In this document: positions 21,996-34,055 of the stretch, piece by piece | How positions within the stretch are numbered: position 1 is the stretch's first letter | Layout of the letters: each line of letters begins with the position of its first letter | DNA from: Saccharum officinarum | Lineage: Eukaryota > Streptophyta > Magnoliopsida > Poales > Poaceae | Length of the DNA stretch: 64,000 nucleotides | Assembly (NCBI GenBank): GCA_020631735.1 | Contig: CM036225.1 | Location: 68,994,662-69,058,661 of the forward strand | Direction: 5' to 3' | Translations under genes and position numbers: made by a program | Notes under the pieces: generated by a model | What the model was told of the DNA's origin: nothing | Databases searched by the model: none | The model's input: the letters and a program-made list of their open reading frames with translations, nothing else

Positions 21996-24900
21996 TTTTT
22001 GCCAAGTAGTGAGCAACTACAGCGTTTTATGTTGCTGAAAACAGATTTGTATGAGGTATAATGATGTATATGATATATGTTCTGTTCATAGTAAACAGTT
22101 CACCTTGAAAGTTCAACTGGTACGACAGGCACGGTATCTAATCTTTGCGTAGTACAACTATATATAATGCATGGCATGGTCCACACTGTAGCCTATTCAT
22201 GTACTTCAATTCCCCTCTTGCTCCTCGCTGCCCGCAGGGCTGTCCTTGAAAATTACAAATTCTAACCTAGACCACTAACTATCCACAAGAAGGTAATTGA
22301 CTGTACAAGCTAACATCCAAGTACCAAACTATTGAAATGGATGAACTAAGGGCGTGCTTGGTTGTGAGCAAGGTTGGCCTTGCCTCGCCTCGCCTCGCCT
22401 CGCCTCACCCAGCCAAGAGAGCCGTTTTGATCAAATCATTGTTGGAAAAAAAAGGTAGAGGCTCTAAAGGTTGTTTATGTAGTAGTGATAGTGGTATTTT
22501 TCACTGTTACCTCTTTATTTGTTGTGTCAACCTTGGTTTGTAATTAGGTACTATGTGGTGTAATACTGCCTTCATCATGATAATGTATTGTATTCAATTC
22601 TTTTCTCAAATCAGGCCTTAGGATATAAGAGCTGGCTGCCCAACGATTGAACGTGACATATATATTGCACATTCCCTATGACCAGCATCCTGGCCCTCAC
22701 TCAGGTTAAGATATATATAAAGCTAACTTGAGACAGTGTAAGGTCAGCGTCTCTCTTCCTTTTCCAATGAACTGAGCAACTGTGAAGCCTGCAAATGTTG
22801 ACAACACACCACACCCTACATGAACTCACACAGGAACTTGTACTGTGCAGTCTTTTGATGTACCCAAAGTAGTGGCTTTGGAGCAGTGGTTTCCTTGAAA
22901 GTGCAAAAGCAAGGGATAGAGAGAGCTAGGCATAGGAAAGTGAAAGAACAGTCCAAGATGGAAATTGGCAAAAACCCTTGTCTTGTAGATCGGAGTCTGG
23001 TTGTTCATGATATATGGCTAATGGCCAAAGGCTCTCTATCCTTTCTCTTTCACTGGGTGTGGTCTAGCTGCTGCTGGGCAACGTTGAAGGACCATGATGC
23101 ATAAATCATTGTCCAAAAGGAGAGGCTCTTTGCCTCAAGTTCTCATATATACCAGTATACATAACCAGCTCACGAGTAGCACAGTGACATTGGTTAGAAC
23201 ATATGGTAAGATCAGTAGCAGTGGCATATATTGGTGCAGCATTATATTGCAGTAGCAGACTAGCAGTAGTAGCAGGCTAGAATTAAGTTAGTGGAGAGCA
23301 CAAGGGCCCCCAAAACCAAAAAAAAGCTGACCTTGGTAGAGCTTACATGCATGCATGTATGCATATATTCATGGTGGCCTGACATGCTCCATGTCCCCTT
23401 TGATCCCAGCTTTTCCCCCACATAAAGCAAAACCCACGCACTCGGATGCACTTGTTGGATCTTGTGCAGTCTTTTTCCCTTTTAATTTTTACCCTGCATG
23501 CCCTGCCTTCTTTTTACCATGCTCTCCACCAAAAGCTACTGCGTGCACCCAAAAGTGGGATTTGGCATGCTATATTCTCTGTAATCTGATAACCAACGAC
23601 ATCACTTTATTTGCTCAGTAAGCTCTTGACAGGACCTCGGACCTCCTATATGCAGTACATTTGTTCCATAAAGATATATATAGCCCATAAAGTCTTGTAT
23701 TATAACAAAAAAAGTATATATGTACTCTATTTCAGTTCACTGTTCGGTAGTTCAAACAGAGTTGTTTTGTAATCTATGTCGAACAATAGATCAGTTTCAT
23801 TTAATTTCTCTCAATTTCATCAGCAAGATAACTAAACTATGGTCCCACACTCGTGTACTCATCATCCACACATGTCTAAGAACCATATATATATGCATGA
23901 ATCGGAATTGACAAACCGTACTTTTGCAAAAAGGTTTAATTAGATCCCATGATCCCTAGCTAGCTAATTAACATGAGGGTCTCACAAAAATCAGCTGAGC
24001 TGAGGTTTGTAATGTTGCTAACACCACCAGGATCTCTGCCAAAATCTATCCCATGGCAGACAAGGCCTACACATGGTGATGTCATCTCCCGGGCAAAAAG
24101 AGGCAGCTGCTTTACCCCATGCAGACGCCATGCGATGATTTCATGCAGGTGTCTGGCTCTGGCGCCAGCAGCCAGTCGGGCCGTTAGCCAGTGACTGATT
24201 TGGAGTCACCTCACCCTCCATCTTTTTCTCGCCACTAAGGTGTGTTCTCTAGGAGAACGCAACACCACCCTGCAGATGCAGGTAGCAAGAGCACACACAC
24301 GGCCGGTGTAGCATGCAGCAGAGATCCCCAGGGAAAATAGAATCATGCTTCTTTTTTATGGCCCCTGCTGCAGGGCTTGTTGATTTTTTTACTAGTATCG
24401 ATCGATCGATCACCTTGATTGATGCAATGCAAGAGTGGTGAGTTAACAGCTGGGGGCAATGAAGTCTCTACCACTTTAGGCAACCAGCAGAGAAGCTTTT
24501 ATATTTATATATACATACGCTACCTAAATATATATACTCCGTATATAGTAGCTAGCTTATTTATCTTTTCCAAAAAAGTTAGCAGCAGATCATTGTCACT
24601 GTTTGCTGCTGCTGTTCATTCTGTGTCCTGCATGAAGTTAGCCGCAGAGATTAATTAGAGCCAGCAGATCCATCGGTAACAAGCATAGAGACAAACAAGA
24701 ACACCACTCCCACATCAATTAGTGAATGATCCCAATACGCAAAGCAGTAGATCGAAGCTGCAAAAGAGCAAAGGCAACGAGGCAAGCTCCAAAGAAGAAG
24801 GTCCATTATTGCCTGTAGCCGAATAGTGTATTTCATCTCGCTCTCTCTCGTCACTTTTCGAACCAAGCTAAGCTTACCTTTGTGTGGTTTCTATCTTTTT

Positions 24901-26600
24901 CACAGGACGGACAACCTAGGCCTACCAATAAAGCTCTCCCTCAGCATGCACCCAAGCAGGCATGCATGAAACTTCTCCCAAGCTCGCTCGCGCCGCGCGC
25001 GCGGGAGAACATGTGCATGCATGCAATGCATTATTGCGCCATTGCCAACCCGTAAAGCTAGACACGCAGCATGTGGAACAAAAGCGGCCATGTTGCAACA
25101 TCTTGAGCTCCCCCCGCACCCCCTCCCACCCACACCCACACCCCCCCCACCAACACCCCCCACCCCCCCCCCCCCCCCCCCCCCCGCCCCGTGTGCCCCA
25201 TTGGGGATTATTGGTTGGCAGATCCCTCCCTCAGCTCATCAATGGTCATGCATGCATTCAGTGAGGGGGAAAAAAGGTCTTGCATGCATAATAAAAAGTG
25301 AAGAGACTGCATATATAGGGGGATAAGAAACAAAGACCCTAGTTTTTTTAAAAAGAAATAAAAAATTCTAGCACATTTTGATAAGAAACTAGTGATCCCT
25401 AAATTTGTTTTGGCTTGTCATTTTGGGGGTGAGGTAGGGGGTCACAAGCTCTCAAATTGCATTACCAAGACATTAAGCTTGCTCCGAGTTTTTAGGTAGG
25501 TCGAATACGTTGCGGTGTGCCACTCTTGCATGGCTTGCATTGGGCAGGAGTTTTGACCCTTAATAAATGCTTCTTTTCTTTAGTTAGCCCCTTGAAGCCA
25601 CGTATTGGTTCCATTGTCATAGAGCTCTGGCTCCCGCTTCTCCATTTACTATAGCAAGGAGCTGTGTTATCGCTCTCCTCTCAAAATAAACTAAGAGTCG
25701 ATGGAACCACTATTTTTTTTTGTTCCACAGGCTTCAACTCCTCCACGCAATGTAGGAAGGAGCCAGAGCTGTGTCAAATTGGATCTTACTTCAATCAACA
25801 ATGCCACTCCATTTACCATTAGCCACAAACAAAATACAATATTCCCAAACTTTTATTATTATTATAGAAATTTCTATAATACAAGAATAAATTTATTTGG
25901 AGCTTCCATTTTCCTACTTATATTGTGGGTCTGTTTGAAACAGTAGCGCGGACATGGAGCTCAGTGACCCTGGATGGCCACCTAGGCTTTGGTACTGACG
26001 CACACTAAGATTTTCATCATAACACGCTCTGCTACAAGCTTAAAAACACATGATCTCATCAGTGCCTTGAGCTTTGTCCAGACTCTATTCGAGTGCTAGG
26101 GTTTGCTACTGCCTGAATCTTATAGTACATGTTTATTATTGAGCTTGGATATTTTATTTCAGCTCCTTTCATCTTAACACATCTCTAGAATTCTTTTAGG
26201 CTTTTGGATATTTTGTAACCTATCCATAGTTATCTGTATTTTTCTATCAACTGAATTCTATTTTCAAAAATAAAGGAAACATTAAACCTGGTCATGAAGC
26301 CACAAGATCAGTGGCATATCACATATAGGCATGCATGTAGTAGGGCTGATCGTAACAGCTTGTATATATGAGGACACCCATAACAAGTTTAAGTTGTGAA
26401 TGAATATGTAATTTGAGAGTTTTTGGACGTCCATATGCAAGAATCCAGGACAAGTTTATGAGATTCAGTCGATTACAAATGGTTTGATGCAAAACAAAGG
26501 TAGCGGAGAAACAACACCTAAAATAAAAGTTAGTGTAAAATTAAATACCACCACAAGCATGCTTGCGTTGGTTATGTCCCTTATGGTAGATTTTGCTCAC
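21996..26600. other. Gene-poor intergenic region
   Basis: No coding region is supported over about 4.6 kb. It holds short repeats only: a (CCTCG)n run at about 22375-22407, TA-rich patches, a GATC run near 24400 and a C-tract at 25163-25185. Many short ORFs lack protein character. Some stretches (about 22700-24700) look like unique, promoter-like sequence, but no gene follows closely. Confidence 0.6.
25110..25190. repeat. CA/C-rich low-complexity tract with a 23-base C run
   Basis: Cytosine runs broken by A pass into an uninterrupted run of 23 C at 25163-25185. The strand asymmetry makes a G-quadruplex on the minus strand or an i-motif plausible. The run length may be unreliable in assembly. 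Confidence 0.9.
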
Positions 26601-26619
26601 CTGAGTGTAAATCCTTGAT

Positions 26620-26840
26620 TTGACGTAAGTGCTAATATTTTATGAATTTATTCTAAGATTTAACAACGCTATTCTTTCAGTGGTAACGCGTTAATAGCGA
26701 GACTTATATGGTGATTTCGTCAATCTTGAGATTTGTTAGTCTAGCTCAGTTCTTCGGAGGTGCTAATAGGGATATGTTGTGCGTATGTGCGTGTATGTGA
26801 CCACCTGTGTCTATATTGGGTTTAAAAAAATGAATTTTGG
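26620..26840 (+). mobile_element. Grass SINE, copy B (older, diverged)
   Basis: It shares the body of copies A and C: TTTATGAATTTATTCTAAG, ATTTAACAACGCTA, TTTCAGTGGTA, then TTCTTCGGAGGTGCTAATAG and a GTGTATGTG stretch ending in an A-run. The tRNA-like head is lost or unrecognisable. Confidence 0.65.
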
Positions 26841-27029
26841 CAAGTGCTTAATCCGTAATTAATTAGCATGATCTTGGCTACCAGCAGAAAGTCATGAGTC
26901 ACACAATAGGAAATGTGAGTTTGTAATAACAGGCTTTTAGCAAAGCATCATGCAGGCACCAAATTTCATTTTGTGTGTGTAATTCGTCTTTTCCCTTCAG
27001 ATATGAAAACAATGACGAAGGCTTCAAAT

Positions 27030-28150
27030 TTTGATCGGTAATGCTACGAAGCGATCGTCCATCACCGCTCCGTGCTTGCTCCCTTTGCCTGGGCCAAATG
27101 GCCAGCAGCCCAACCGACCACCCGACTTATTCCCTCCCTCTCTCTTACAATGTGGGCCCAAACATCAGCTCCTCAATCTTCTCCTTCCTCTAAATGGGAA
27201 ATGCCTGCTCATACGAGACCACGCGTGTTGCTTCCTACACCCGCTCCTCAACCCAGCCCACACCGACTCCCCACCTCCCACCTCGACAGGCCACCGCCAC
27301 GCGCGCCACTCCCTATCCCCGCACCCCGCCGCCGCACCACCGTCCCCCCGTCGCTCCTTGCGGGCATCCTCTCCGACCTCACCGAGATCGGCGGCTCCTT
27401 CCGGCCATTGTGTGTGGCCAGGCGGCCAGAAGAGGTGTCTGTCACTGGCCGGGCCCAAGCCAGGCACAGGCGCAGCTGACCGCTGCCAGGTCGTGCCACC
27501 ATCCTTAGCCACCGGATGGCCGAAACCGGCCGTTCTCCGCTCTGCTCTGCATCGTCCGAAAGAAGAACGATAGGATGAAAAACACATGTTGTAAGCGTAT
27601 GTTTCAAGTGTTTAAGATGTTTCAGAGGTACGTTGCAAGTGTTTTATACAGATGTTTTAAAAGTAGATCATGATGTTGCAATTGTTGTGCTCATATATTG
27701 CAAACTTTTGTTCTCAATGTTTCATTTGTTTGCAAGTGTGTTTATTTGGATGTTGCATATGTTTCATACATATGTTACAAATATTTTATCAGGATGTTGT
27801 GTTTGTTTTACAATGGTTTTCAATTGTTTTCCAGGTGTTTTTGTAAGTGTTTGTAGATGCATGTTTCAAGTGTTTCATCTGCCTTCAGTCGTATGTTGCA
27901 GGTGTTGTTTTTGAATGTTTCAAAAGTAAAAGTAGATCGAATGTTGCATTTCCGTCCTCGCTTCCTGCTGCCTCGCCTCAGTGTCTCCTCCTCCTCCTTC
28001 TGGCGCTGGCTGGGCATCCGTCGTCCCCTCCCCTTTTTTCGATGCTGGTGATGTTTGGGGCAACGCGACGTGTGGACATGTGAAATGGCGTGGGAAACAG
28101 ACAACAGGCATGGGCCTCCGGATGCTAGGAAGCCCGAACTTTGTTCGCTA
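27030..28150. mobile_element. Probable non-autonomous transposon: GC-rich ends around a periodic GTTGCAA/GTTTCA core
   Basis: GC-rich gene-like sequence (27030-27580) is followed by about 370 bases of degenerate repeats built on ATGTTGCAA.TGTTT and GATGTTTCA. A second GC-rich piece (27960-28090) comes next. The same kind of core occurs inverted at 43880-44250, also beside a GC-rich block. ORFs in the core are translations of the repeat. Terminal repeats were not found, so the class is unknown. Confidence 0.45.
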
Positions 28151-28427
28151 GCCACAGCTTACAAGTTACATCAACACCTATTATCGCTAAGATGCTAACG
28201 CGTAGCATATGTATCTATACCTAATATTAAAAAGACAAAATTTTTCTCGACCCATTTTTTTTTGTCCGGCTCTTCCTTAACTAACTTTGTGAATGTGGAA
28301 TCGGTCCCAGACACATCTGCACCCTACTATTTTATTACATGAATAAATGAGGTTTCTTAAGGTGAATAAGAATCCAAATCCAAGAGACTCCTTTTGTCAT
28401 ACGAGGCTTCTTGCATAGAATAGGAAT

Positions 28428-29283
28428 TAAAGATGGCAGTGGGTCGGGCTTGGACCCGAAACCCGCGGGTTTCAGACCCAGTGGGGGTGGGTGCGGGTGC
28501 AGTTTTTGCCCCGTGGGTTTGCGGGTTCGGGTACCCGAAACGGGGCGGGGCGGGTACGGGTTTGAGGTCTCCCCCGCGGGTACCCATCGGGGACCCGAAA
28601 GTGTGCGTGAGGAATCAGGATTAAAAAAGGCCATCAAGTGGTGGCCCATTTACATGTTGACGTATATATACAAGTGAATCTCCTCGACTCCTAGTCTCGC
28701 CTCCAGTAGTCGAGTCGTCGATCGTCGTCTCGTCTCGGCCCTTCACATTCCGCCGCTCTCTGTGCACTCTCGTAGGTTTAGGGTTTTATCTCGGCAGCGC
28801 CGCAGCCGCTGTCCGTGACTCCGCCGGACGCCGGACGTCGGACGCGCCAAGCTGTCTCTGCTCCACCGTCCGTCCGTTCGTGCCGTACCACGCCGCACAG
28901 GGTCACGGATCCACGGTGAGAGAGACGATTTGACTGCCACTGGTCTATGTATTTGTTCATCATTTGTCAATAGTCGATAATGAATTAATGATGTATTTGT
29001 GCATGTTAATTATCTCCAATTCAGACGTAATTGTGCATGTGCTTGACCATGGGTGCTTGTTATCTTCATTTCAGACGTTCAGTACTTCATATGCGGCACA
29101 ATTGTTGTAAAGTTCGCGGGTTTCGGGAAACCCGTCGGGTTTCGGGGACCCGCCGGGTTCGGGGCCGGAGGCAGATCTTCACCCGTCACAGGTTTCGGGT
29201 CGGGTTCGGGTAGTGTTGTCGGGTCTCGGGTGCGGGTCCACGGACTATCGACCCGACCCGAACCCGACCCGTTGCCATCTTTA
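28428..29283. mobile_element. Complete non-autonomous hAT transposon with 8-bp target duplication
   Basis: The 856-base element begins TAAAGATGGCAGTGGGTCGG and ends with the complement of TAAAGATGGCAACGGGTCGG. Perfect 8-bp duplications ATAGGAAT lie at 28420-28427 and 29284-29291. Subterminal regions are dense in GGGTCGGG and CGGGTACCC runs on both sides. No transposase is present; the interior looks like a short 5' leader and first-exon remnant. Eight-base duplications plus short terminal repeats place it in hAT. Confidence 0.93.
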
Positions 29284-29665
29284 ATAGGAATCCTACTCGA
29301 AACAGAAATATAAAAGAAAATAAAAATAGAAAGTAAGCCAATATAAATTAGACAAAGCTATTTTTTATGATCACGGGAATTGGTCTTCGTCATCGCGTGC
29401 ATCAGCTCACGGTTCACCTTTTGCGGCCAGTTCCACGCTGGTTAATTAAGAGAAAAAAAATCCGTCCCAGACACATCTACGTCCCTACTAAAATCGTGAG
29501 CAATTTGTTATCGTGAGCAGTTTGTTATTGAATTTAATATAAACTGAAATTGTACTTGTATATAAGTGCAATCCTCGACATGACTCTTATTCAAGATGTG
29601 TGCTAATAAAAAATAAAATAAATAGCGTCTAGGAGCAATGGGGCAGAGTCTGACTCTAAGATGTA

Positions 29666-29922
29666 TTCCCTCCATCCCACAACAGAAGTCATTATGAAAT
29701 GCGTGCAAGTCAAACTTTGTCAACTTTGATTACGTTTGTAGAAAAAATATATAATATTTATGTCTCCAAATAAGTTTATTATGAAATTATATTCAATGAT
29801 TTATCTAATAATACTAATTATATATTATAAATATTAATACTTTTCTATATATAATTGGTCAAAGTTAAAAAAAGTTGACTTATCAGGAAGCGAGGAACAA
29901 CTTCTATTTAGATACAGAGGAG
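29666..29922. mobile_element. Stowaway-type MITE
   Basis: It starts TTCCCTCCATCCCA and ends near TACAGAGGAG with TA on each side (29664-29665 and 29923-29924). The interior shares CAACTTTGATTACG, TTTATTATGAAATTATA and TGGTCAAAGTTAAAAA with other copies in the window. The two ends have diverged. Confidence 0.75.
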
Positions 29923-30421
29923 TAACGGTTTGCGTTGTAGTGTGTGGGTATGACTACATATAAAAAAAACATATCACAGATTTCTTTAACCGTAGCAACG
30001 CACGGGTAAATTTGCTCGTAATACATAAACGACAAACCTCTCAACTTTGACGACCGGTATACAATTATACAAAGTACCGAAATCGCTAATCCACAAGGTT
30101 GTTTGTCCAAGCCTTTGCTCTGGACCACACAATGCAAATCAGCAGCTGCCTAAACCATGGATATCCCTAACTAGCTGTCTAGCTAGCTAGCTGAGTACTA
30201 ATTACAGGGGCATCCCGGTAAAATCACATCTATGTGCTCACAAGCTAGTGCTCCCCTCTCTCTCTGAGGAGAAGATACATATAGACAGCCATACTACACG
30301 CAGCAACAATACTACAATGCAAACAAACACACCACACCTACCTAGCAAGCTGGAGTAGGAGGCCAGCAAGCAAGAAATACCTCGTGGCCACTTCGATCCC
30401 GGCCCCCTCTTGGTTTCTTCC

Positions 30422-31024
30422 ATGGAGGAGCAAGGTGAGAGACAGATCCAGCTTCAGCTGCTGCTCCTCCCTGCGCCTGCAGGTCATCAGGTCCTCCGTG
30501 ACCTGCCGGTGGCGGTGCCAGCCAGCGCCGTCGAGCACCCGCAGCTGGACCTCGATCTGTCCATGCGCATCGGGCCGAGGCATCCGGCGGCCCCAACACC
30601 GGCGCCGCCGCCGCCGCCTCCGTGCGCGCGGTCCCCACCGACGAACGAGAACAGGAGGGCGCCGGGGATGACGATGACCACGGTGTTGGCGCCATCTAGC
30701 GCGAGACTGCATCAGAAGCACCAGCAGCAGCATGCGGCCGCCGACGTGCGCGCCGTGAAGCAGCAGGCCGCGGACCAGGCCCGCATGGCGTCCGCCGAGC
30801 GCGCCTACGCGGAGCGCGTCCGGGAGCTTGCGCGGCGGGAGCTGGAGCTCGCGGAGCGGGAGTTCGCGCGCGCCAGGGCCATCTGGGAGCGCGCCCGCGA
30901 GGAGGTGGAGCGGGTGGAGCACATGAAGCAGATCGCGGCCAGGCGGCTCGTCGGCTCGGCCGCGTCGTCCGCGGCGGCGCTGGAGATCACCTGCCACGCC
31001 TGCATGCAGCGCTTCCATCCCTAG
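30422..31024 (+). CDS. IDD14/15/16-like C-terminal domain protein without zinc fingers; EAR-motif regulator candidate
   Basis: Single exon, 200 residues, starting at ATG 30422 (CCATGG context). Visible parts: an N-terminal LQLLLL (11-16) and LDLDLS (42-47), both LxLxL EAR-type; a Pro-rich linker (about 54-74); a long charged Ala/Arg/Glu helix with coiled-coil character (about 108-178); and the C-terminal tail LEITCHACMQRFHP (187-200). The helix plus LxITCxxCxxxF tail is the hallmark C-terminus of IDD14/15/16-type INDETERMINATE DOMAIN proteins (SHOOT GRAVITROPISM 5, grass LPA1). The four-zinc-finger DNA-binding domain that makes up most of those proteins is absent. No upstream exon encoding zinc fingers is seen in the preceding 5 kb. 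A nuclear protein acting by dimerising with full-length IDD factors is inferred. Tandem CTAG repeats and a CT-rich leader precede it. The GC-rich frame is open throughout, which argues for selection. Confidence 0.8.
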   Translation: MEEQGERQIQLQLLLLPAPAGHQVLRDLPVAVPASAVEHPQLDLDLSMRIGPRHPAAPTPAPPPPPPCARSPPTNENRRAPGMTMTTVLAPSSARLHQKHQQQHAAADVRAVKQQAADQARMASAERAYAERVRELARRELELAEREFARARAIWERAREEVERVEHMKQIAARRLVGSAASSAAALEITCHACMQRFHP

Positions 31025-32088
31025 TCCTGCTGCTACTCTCCAGATCCTAGCCAGTATTAGCTCCTACACTTCTTGATGAAGTGTAAGGGTGCCTGCCTCT
31101 CCTCGACGCGGGCAGTTCGATCGTGTTGCTACCATTGCTGTTACTCTCTTTTTCTCATAGCTTTCTGCCCCCTGCTCTTGTGAATTAATGCCATGCCATG
31201 TTCAGCTTGAGGTCCAGGATCATGAATCGTCTGGTTCCTGAGTTAGATGCACGCTTCTTATCATCAATGCAACGAGCAAGCTCTTCACCTTCTTAGTTTA
31301 CAGAAGCTTCATGAAAGATAAGGAAAACAACTGCGTTATGGAACAAACGCTGAGGTGTGGCGGTTTACTTTCCCATGCCATGATGGGCTTAATTTAGGTT
31401 AATCTGTGGAGTTCCTTTTTTGTTTATATATAAATAAATATATTTTGCGCAGTCTGACTGAAATTACCGTTCGGCCCATGATGCTTTGGTTGAGTTTAGA
31501 GCGAGCAAGGAAACCAGCCAAGTCAGACTGCATTGCATGCATGGATTCAAACTGCTAATTCCAGTCAACCGTGAGGTACCAGATGCTGCATGGTTACAAT
31601 GTCACTCGAGATCTTAAACTGTACATGCATGGACACTGTAATGTCAAAGAAAAATGAAAAGAAAAACTGTACCTGGCTTAAGATCAAAGAAGATGGTGTT
31701 TACACATGCATGCGAGCGTAATAACCACACATGTCATGTCCACAGAGAGAGAGCTGAATGTAGCACAACAGTTTTCTTCCATGCTTTGAGTTGAATGGAT
31801 GTTCAGAACTGAATGTAGCACAGCAATTCCAACATATATACCTCCCATGGTTACACATTACACCGGTGGTTGACATTACTACTACTGCTGCTACTGGATA
31901 TAGCATATATAGTAGAGGAAGTAAAATCTTTGTGATCTCAGCTTCTCTGTACCCCGTTGGGTGTGTGTATCGAGATATGTGCACAGCAGAAGAGAGACAA
32001 TACAACGGTTGCACAATAGAAGAACACGTGCTCTTGTGATTGCAAAAAAGAAAAAGAAAAAGAAAACTGCATTCTAAGTGCATACACA
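31025..32088. other. 3' side of the IDD-like gene and intergenic sequence
   Basis: GTGAATTAATGCC near 31180 is a possible poly(A) signal region. The remainder is AT-rich with a GA-rich run near 32045-32065. I see no further coding sequence or clear repeat. Confidence 0.45.
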
Positions 32089-32361
32089 GGCCTTGTTTAG
32101 TTCCAAATTCTCCCCCCAAATTCCACTATGCAAAAAGGAGATTCCCCATCACATCAAAATACCAGCAAATGCATGGAGTACTAAATGTAGATGAAATCAA
32201 AAACTAATTGCATAGTTTTATTGTACTTTGCGAGACGAACATTTTAAGTCTAATTAATCAATTTTTGGATAATTTTTTACACTACAAAACAAAAAGTGCT
32301 ACAGTACTCGGGGTGGCACTGTGCCGCATCGGCCACCCCGAGTCGGCAACTAAACAAGGCC
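32089..32361. mobile_element. MITE of the GGCCTTGTTTAGTT family, copy 1
   Basis: Inverted ends GGCCTTGTTTAGTT and its complement AACTAAACAAGGCC bound a 273-base element. The core holds GCGAGACGAACATTTTAAGT followed by CTAATTAATC, a signature repeated in the copies at 32508, 35400 and 36482. It is most like PIF/Harbinger or hAT-type grass MITEs, but target duplications are unclear. Confidence 0.85.
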
Positions 32362-32507
32362 ACGGATACACTGATATGGTGACAGACGACGCAGAGACGA
32401 TGGATGAGGTCACCGTACGCATATGCATGATGAATAATTCTGTTCTGATGAATACAGGTGCATGCAGGCATGGATATCGATGCAGCAGCGCAGAGAGTCT
32501 CTCTCTT

Positions 32508-32748
32508 CGTGTGTTTAGTTCGCATTTTTTTTTTTGCTTTGATCACTGTAGCACTTTCGTTTTATATTTATCAATTAGTGTCTAATCATAGACTAATTAG
32601 GCTCAAAAGATTCGTCTCGTGATTTTCTACCAAACTATGTAATTAGTTTTTTTTTTCCATCTACATTTAATGCTCCATACATGTGTCCTATATGTGTCCA
32701 AATATTCCATATGACGAGAAATCTTGAAAATTTTTAGGAACTAAACAT
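32508..32748. mobile_element. MITE of the TTTAGTT family, copy 2 (inverted)
   Basis: It begins GTGTTTAGTTCGC and ends GGAACTAAACATG. The shared core appears on the opposite strand (GACTAATTAGGCTCAAAAGA then TTCGTCTCG), so it is inverted relative to copy 1. Confidence 0.8.
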
Positions 32749-33154
32749 GACCTCTCTATATATATATATACACACACTCCTATGTCCTAATGGCCTGCTA
32801 CGTACGCTGCGTGCATCGCGGGCGTCAAGCAGGCGGTAGCTAATGATTGAGGCGGACGAATCATGGATCAGGCAGGGTTGATCGATCAGGAACAGTGGTG
32901 GTTGCTGGCCGGCCGTCCGGCTGCCTTGGCTTTGGTCATGTGCCGGCCGGCCGGCCGGCCTTTTCATCAACGGACCAGACCAGACCAAACAGGGCGGAAA
33001 AGAACAATCACGCACAGTACTTGTACTATCTGCTATCAGGGGTCAGGGGCTCTCAGGACTGAAACCACAGTGCAGGGAACCCATGTGCATCCGACGTACT
33101 GTGAGTGTCCTGCTGCCCAGGTCAGCTCTTGCAGCATACTACGTGCTGTGAGTG

Positions 33155-33281
33155 TCCTGTTCATTCGGCTTATAATCCGTACTTTTTAACTTATTTTTTA
33201 GACGAAACAATATTTTTCTCTCACGAAAAATCAGCTGAAACAGTGTTTCAGCTTGATTTTCAGCATAGGCGAACGGGGCCT
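33155..33281. mobile_element. Small MITE, same family as 17128
   Basis: It starts TGTTCATTCGGCTTATAA and ends with CAGCATAGGCGAACGGGGCC. The interior has TTTTCTCTCACGAAAAATCA and AACAGTGTTTCAGC, a common grass MITE pattern. Confidence 0.6.
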
Positions 33282-33602
33282 ATGATTAATTATAGCCCCT
33301 CAAGCATACCTGCAAGCTAAGCAAGTACTAAGCAGCATCAGCTTCATATAGAGTATTTTCCTGGTGGCTTTGGAAATGTAAAAGAAAAAAAGAGCAAGAT
33401 TTAGAGGGACATGCATGCTGGAACTAATAATAGGTATCTATATATCTTTTTTTATTGAGGTATCTATATATCTGACTGACCTCCCAACTAGCCGGCCGGC
33501 GGTCGTCATTGCCGCGTCATCACCTGGGACCAATGCCCACCACAGGCATGCATTACCACAAAAGGAGCCCCAGACAAAAGTTACCCAAACTTCTCATTGC
33601 GC

Positions 33603-34055
33603 TCTAACAGCATCTCCAATAGCTCACCAATACTTCATCCCCAATAGAATGATATTGGTGATCACCAATACTGATTTTTTAATTATTGATGGAGATGCTC
33701 CAACAGATTACCAATAATCTCTCCCAATATATGGGACCCACCTCCCTCCACCTTGGGTCCACGATGACTATGACCGCCGGAGCAAAGCTTTTCGTAAATG
33801 CGTCTTCTACCGGCCACCAAGCCATCTCTGACGAGTATCGCATGAGAGAGAAGTGACAGTTAGAGGTGGGTTCCGGCTATTAGGGGAGATACAATCCCCC
33901 CTTATTTGAGGGGAGATGGAGGAGATATTGGTGATCACCGTAAAAAAGGATGGGAAAGGGGAGTTGTTAGAGCATCAAATTTAACTTATCTCCCCTAATA
34001 TGACAGGTTTATGGGGATAGAGGATGAGAAATGGGAGCTGTTGGAGATGCTCTTA
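33603..34055. mobile_element. MITE with AGCATCTCCAA ends
   Basis: The left end TAACAGCATCTCCAATAG is the complement of the right end TTGGAGATGCTCTTA with small changes. A further inverted internal copy (GGAGATGCTCCAACAG, about 33690) suggests rearrangement or a nested partial copy. There is no coding content. Confidence 0.7.

Noticed and set aside
22337..24658. Possible small genes or a microRNA precursor in the gene-poor region
   Set aside because: I compared the stretch with conserved plant microRNA sequences I know and saw no match. ORFs lack leaders, splice partners or protein-like composition.
27633..27914. 93-residue Cys/Phe/Val-rich ORF
   Set aside because: Generated by the periodic GTTGCAA/GTTTCA repeat core; the same type of ORF arises wherever this repeat occurs.
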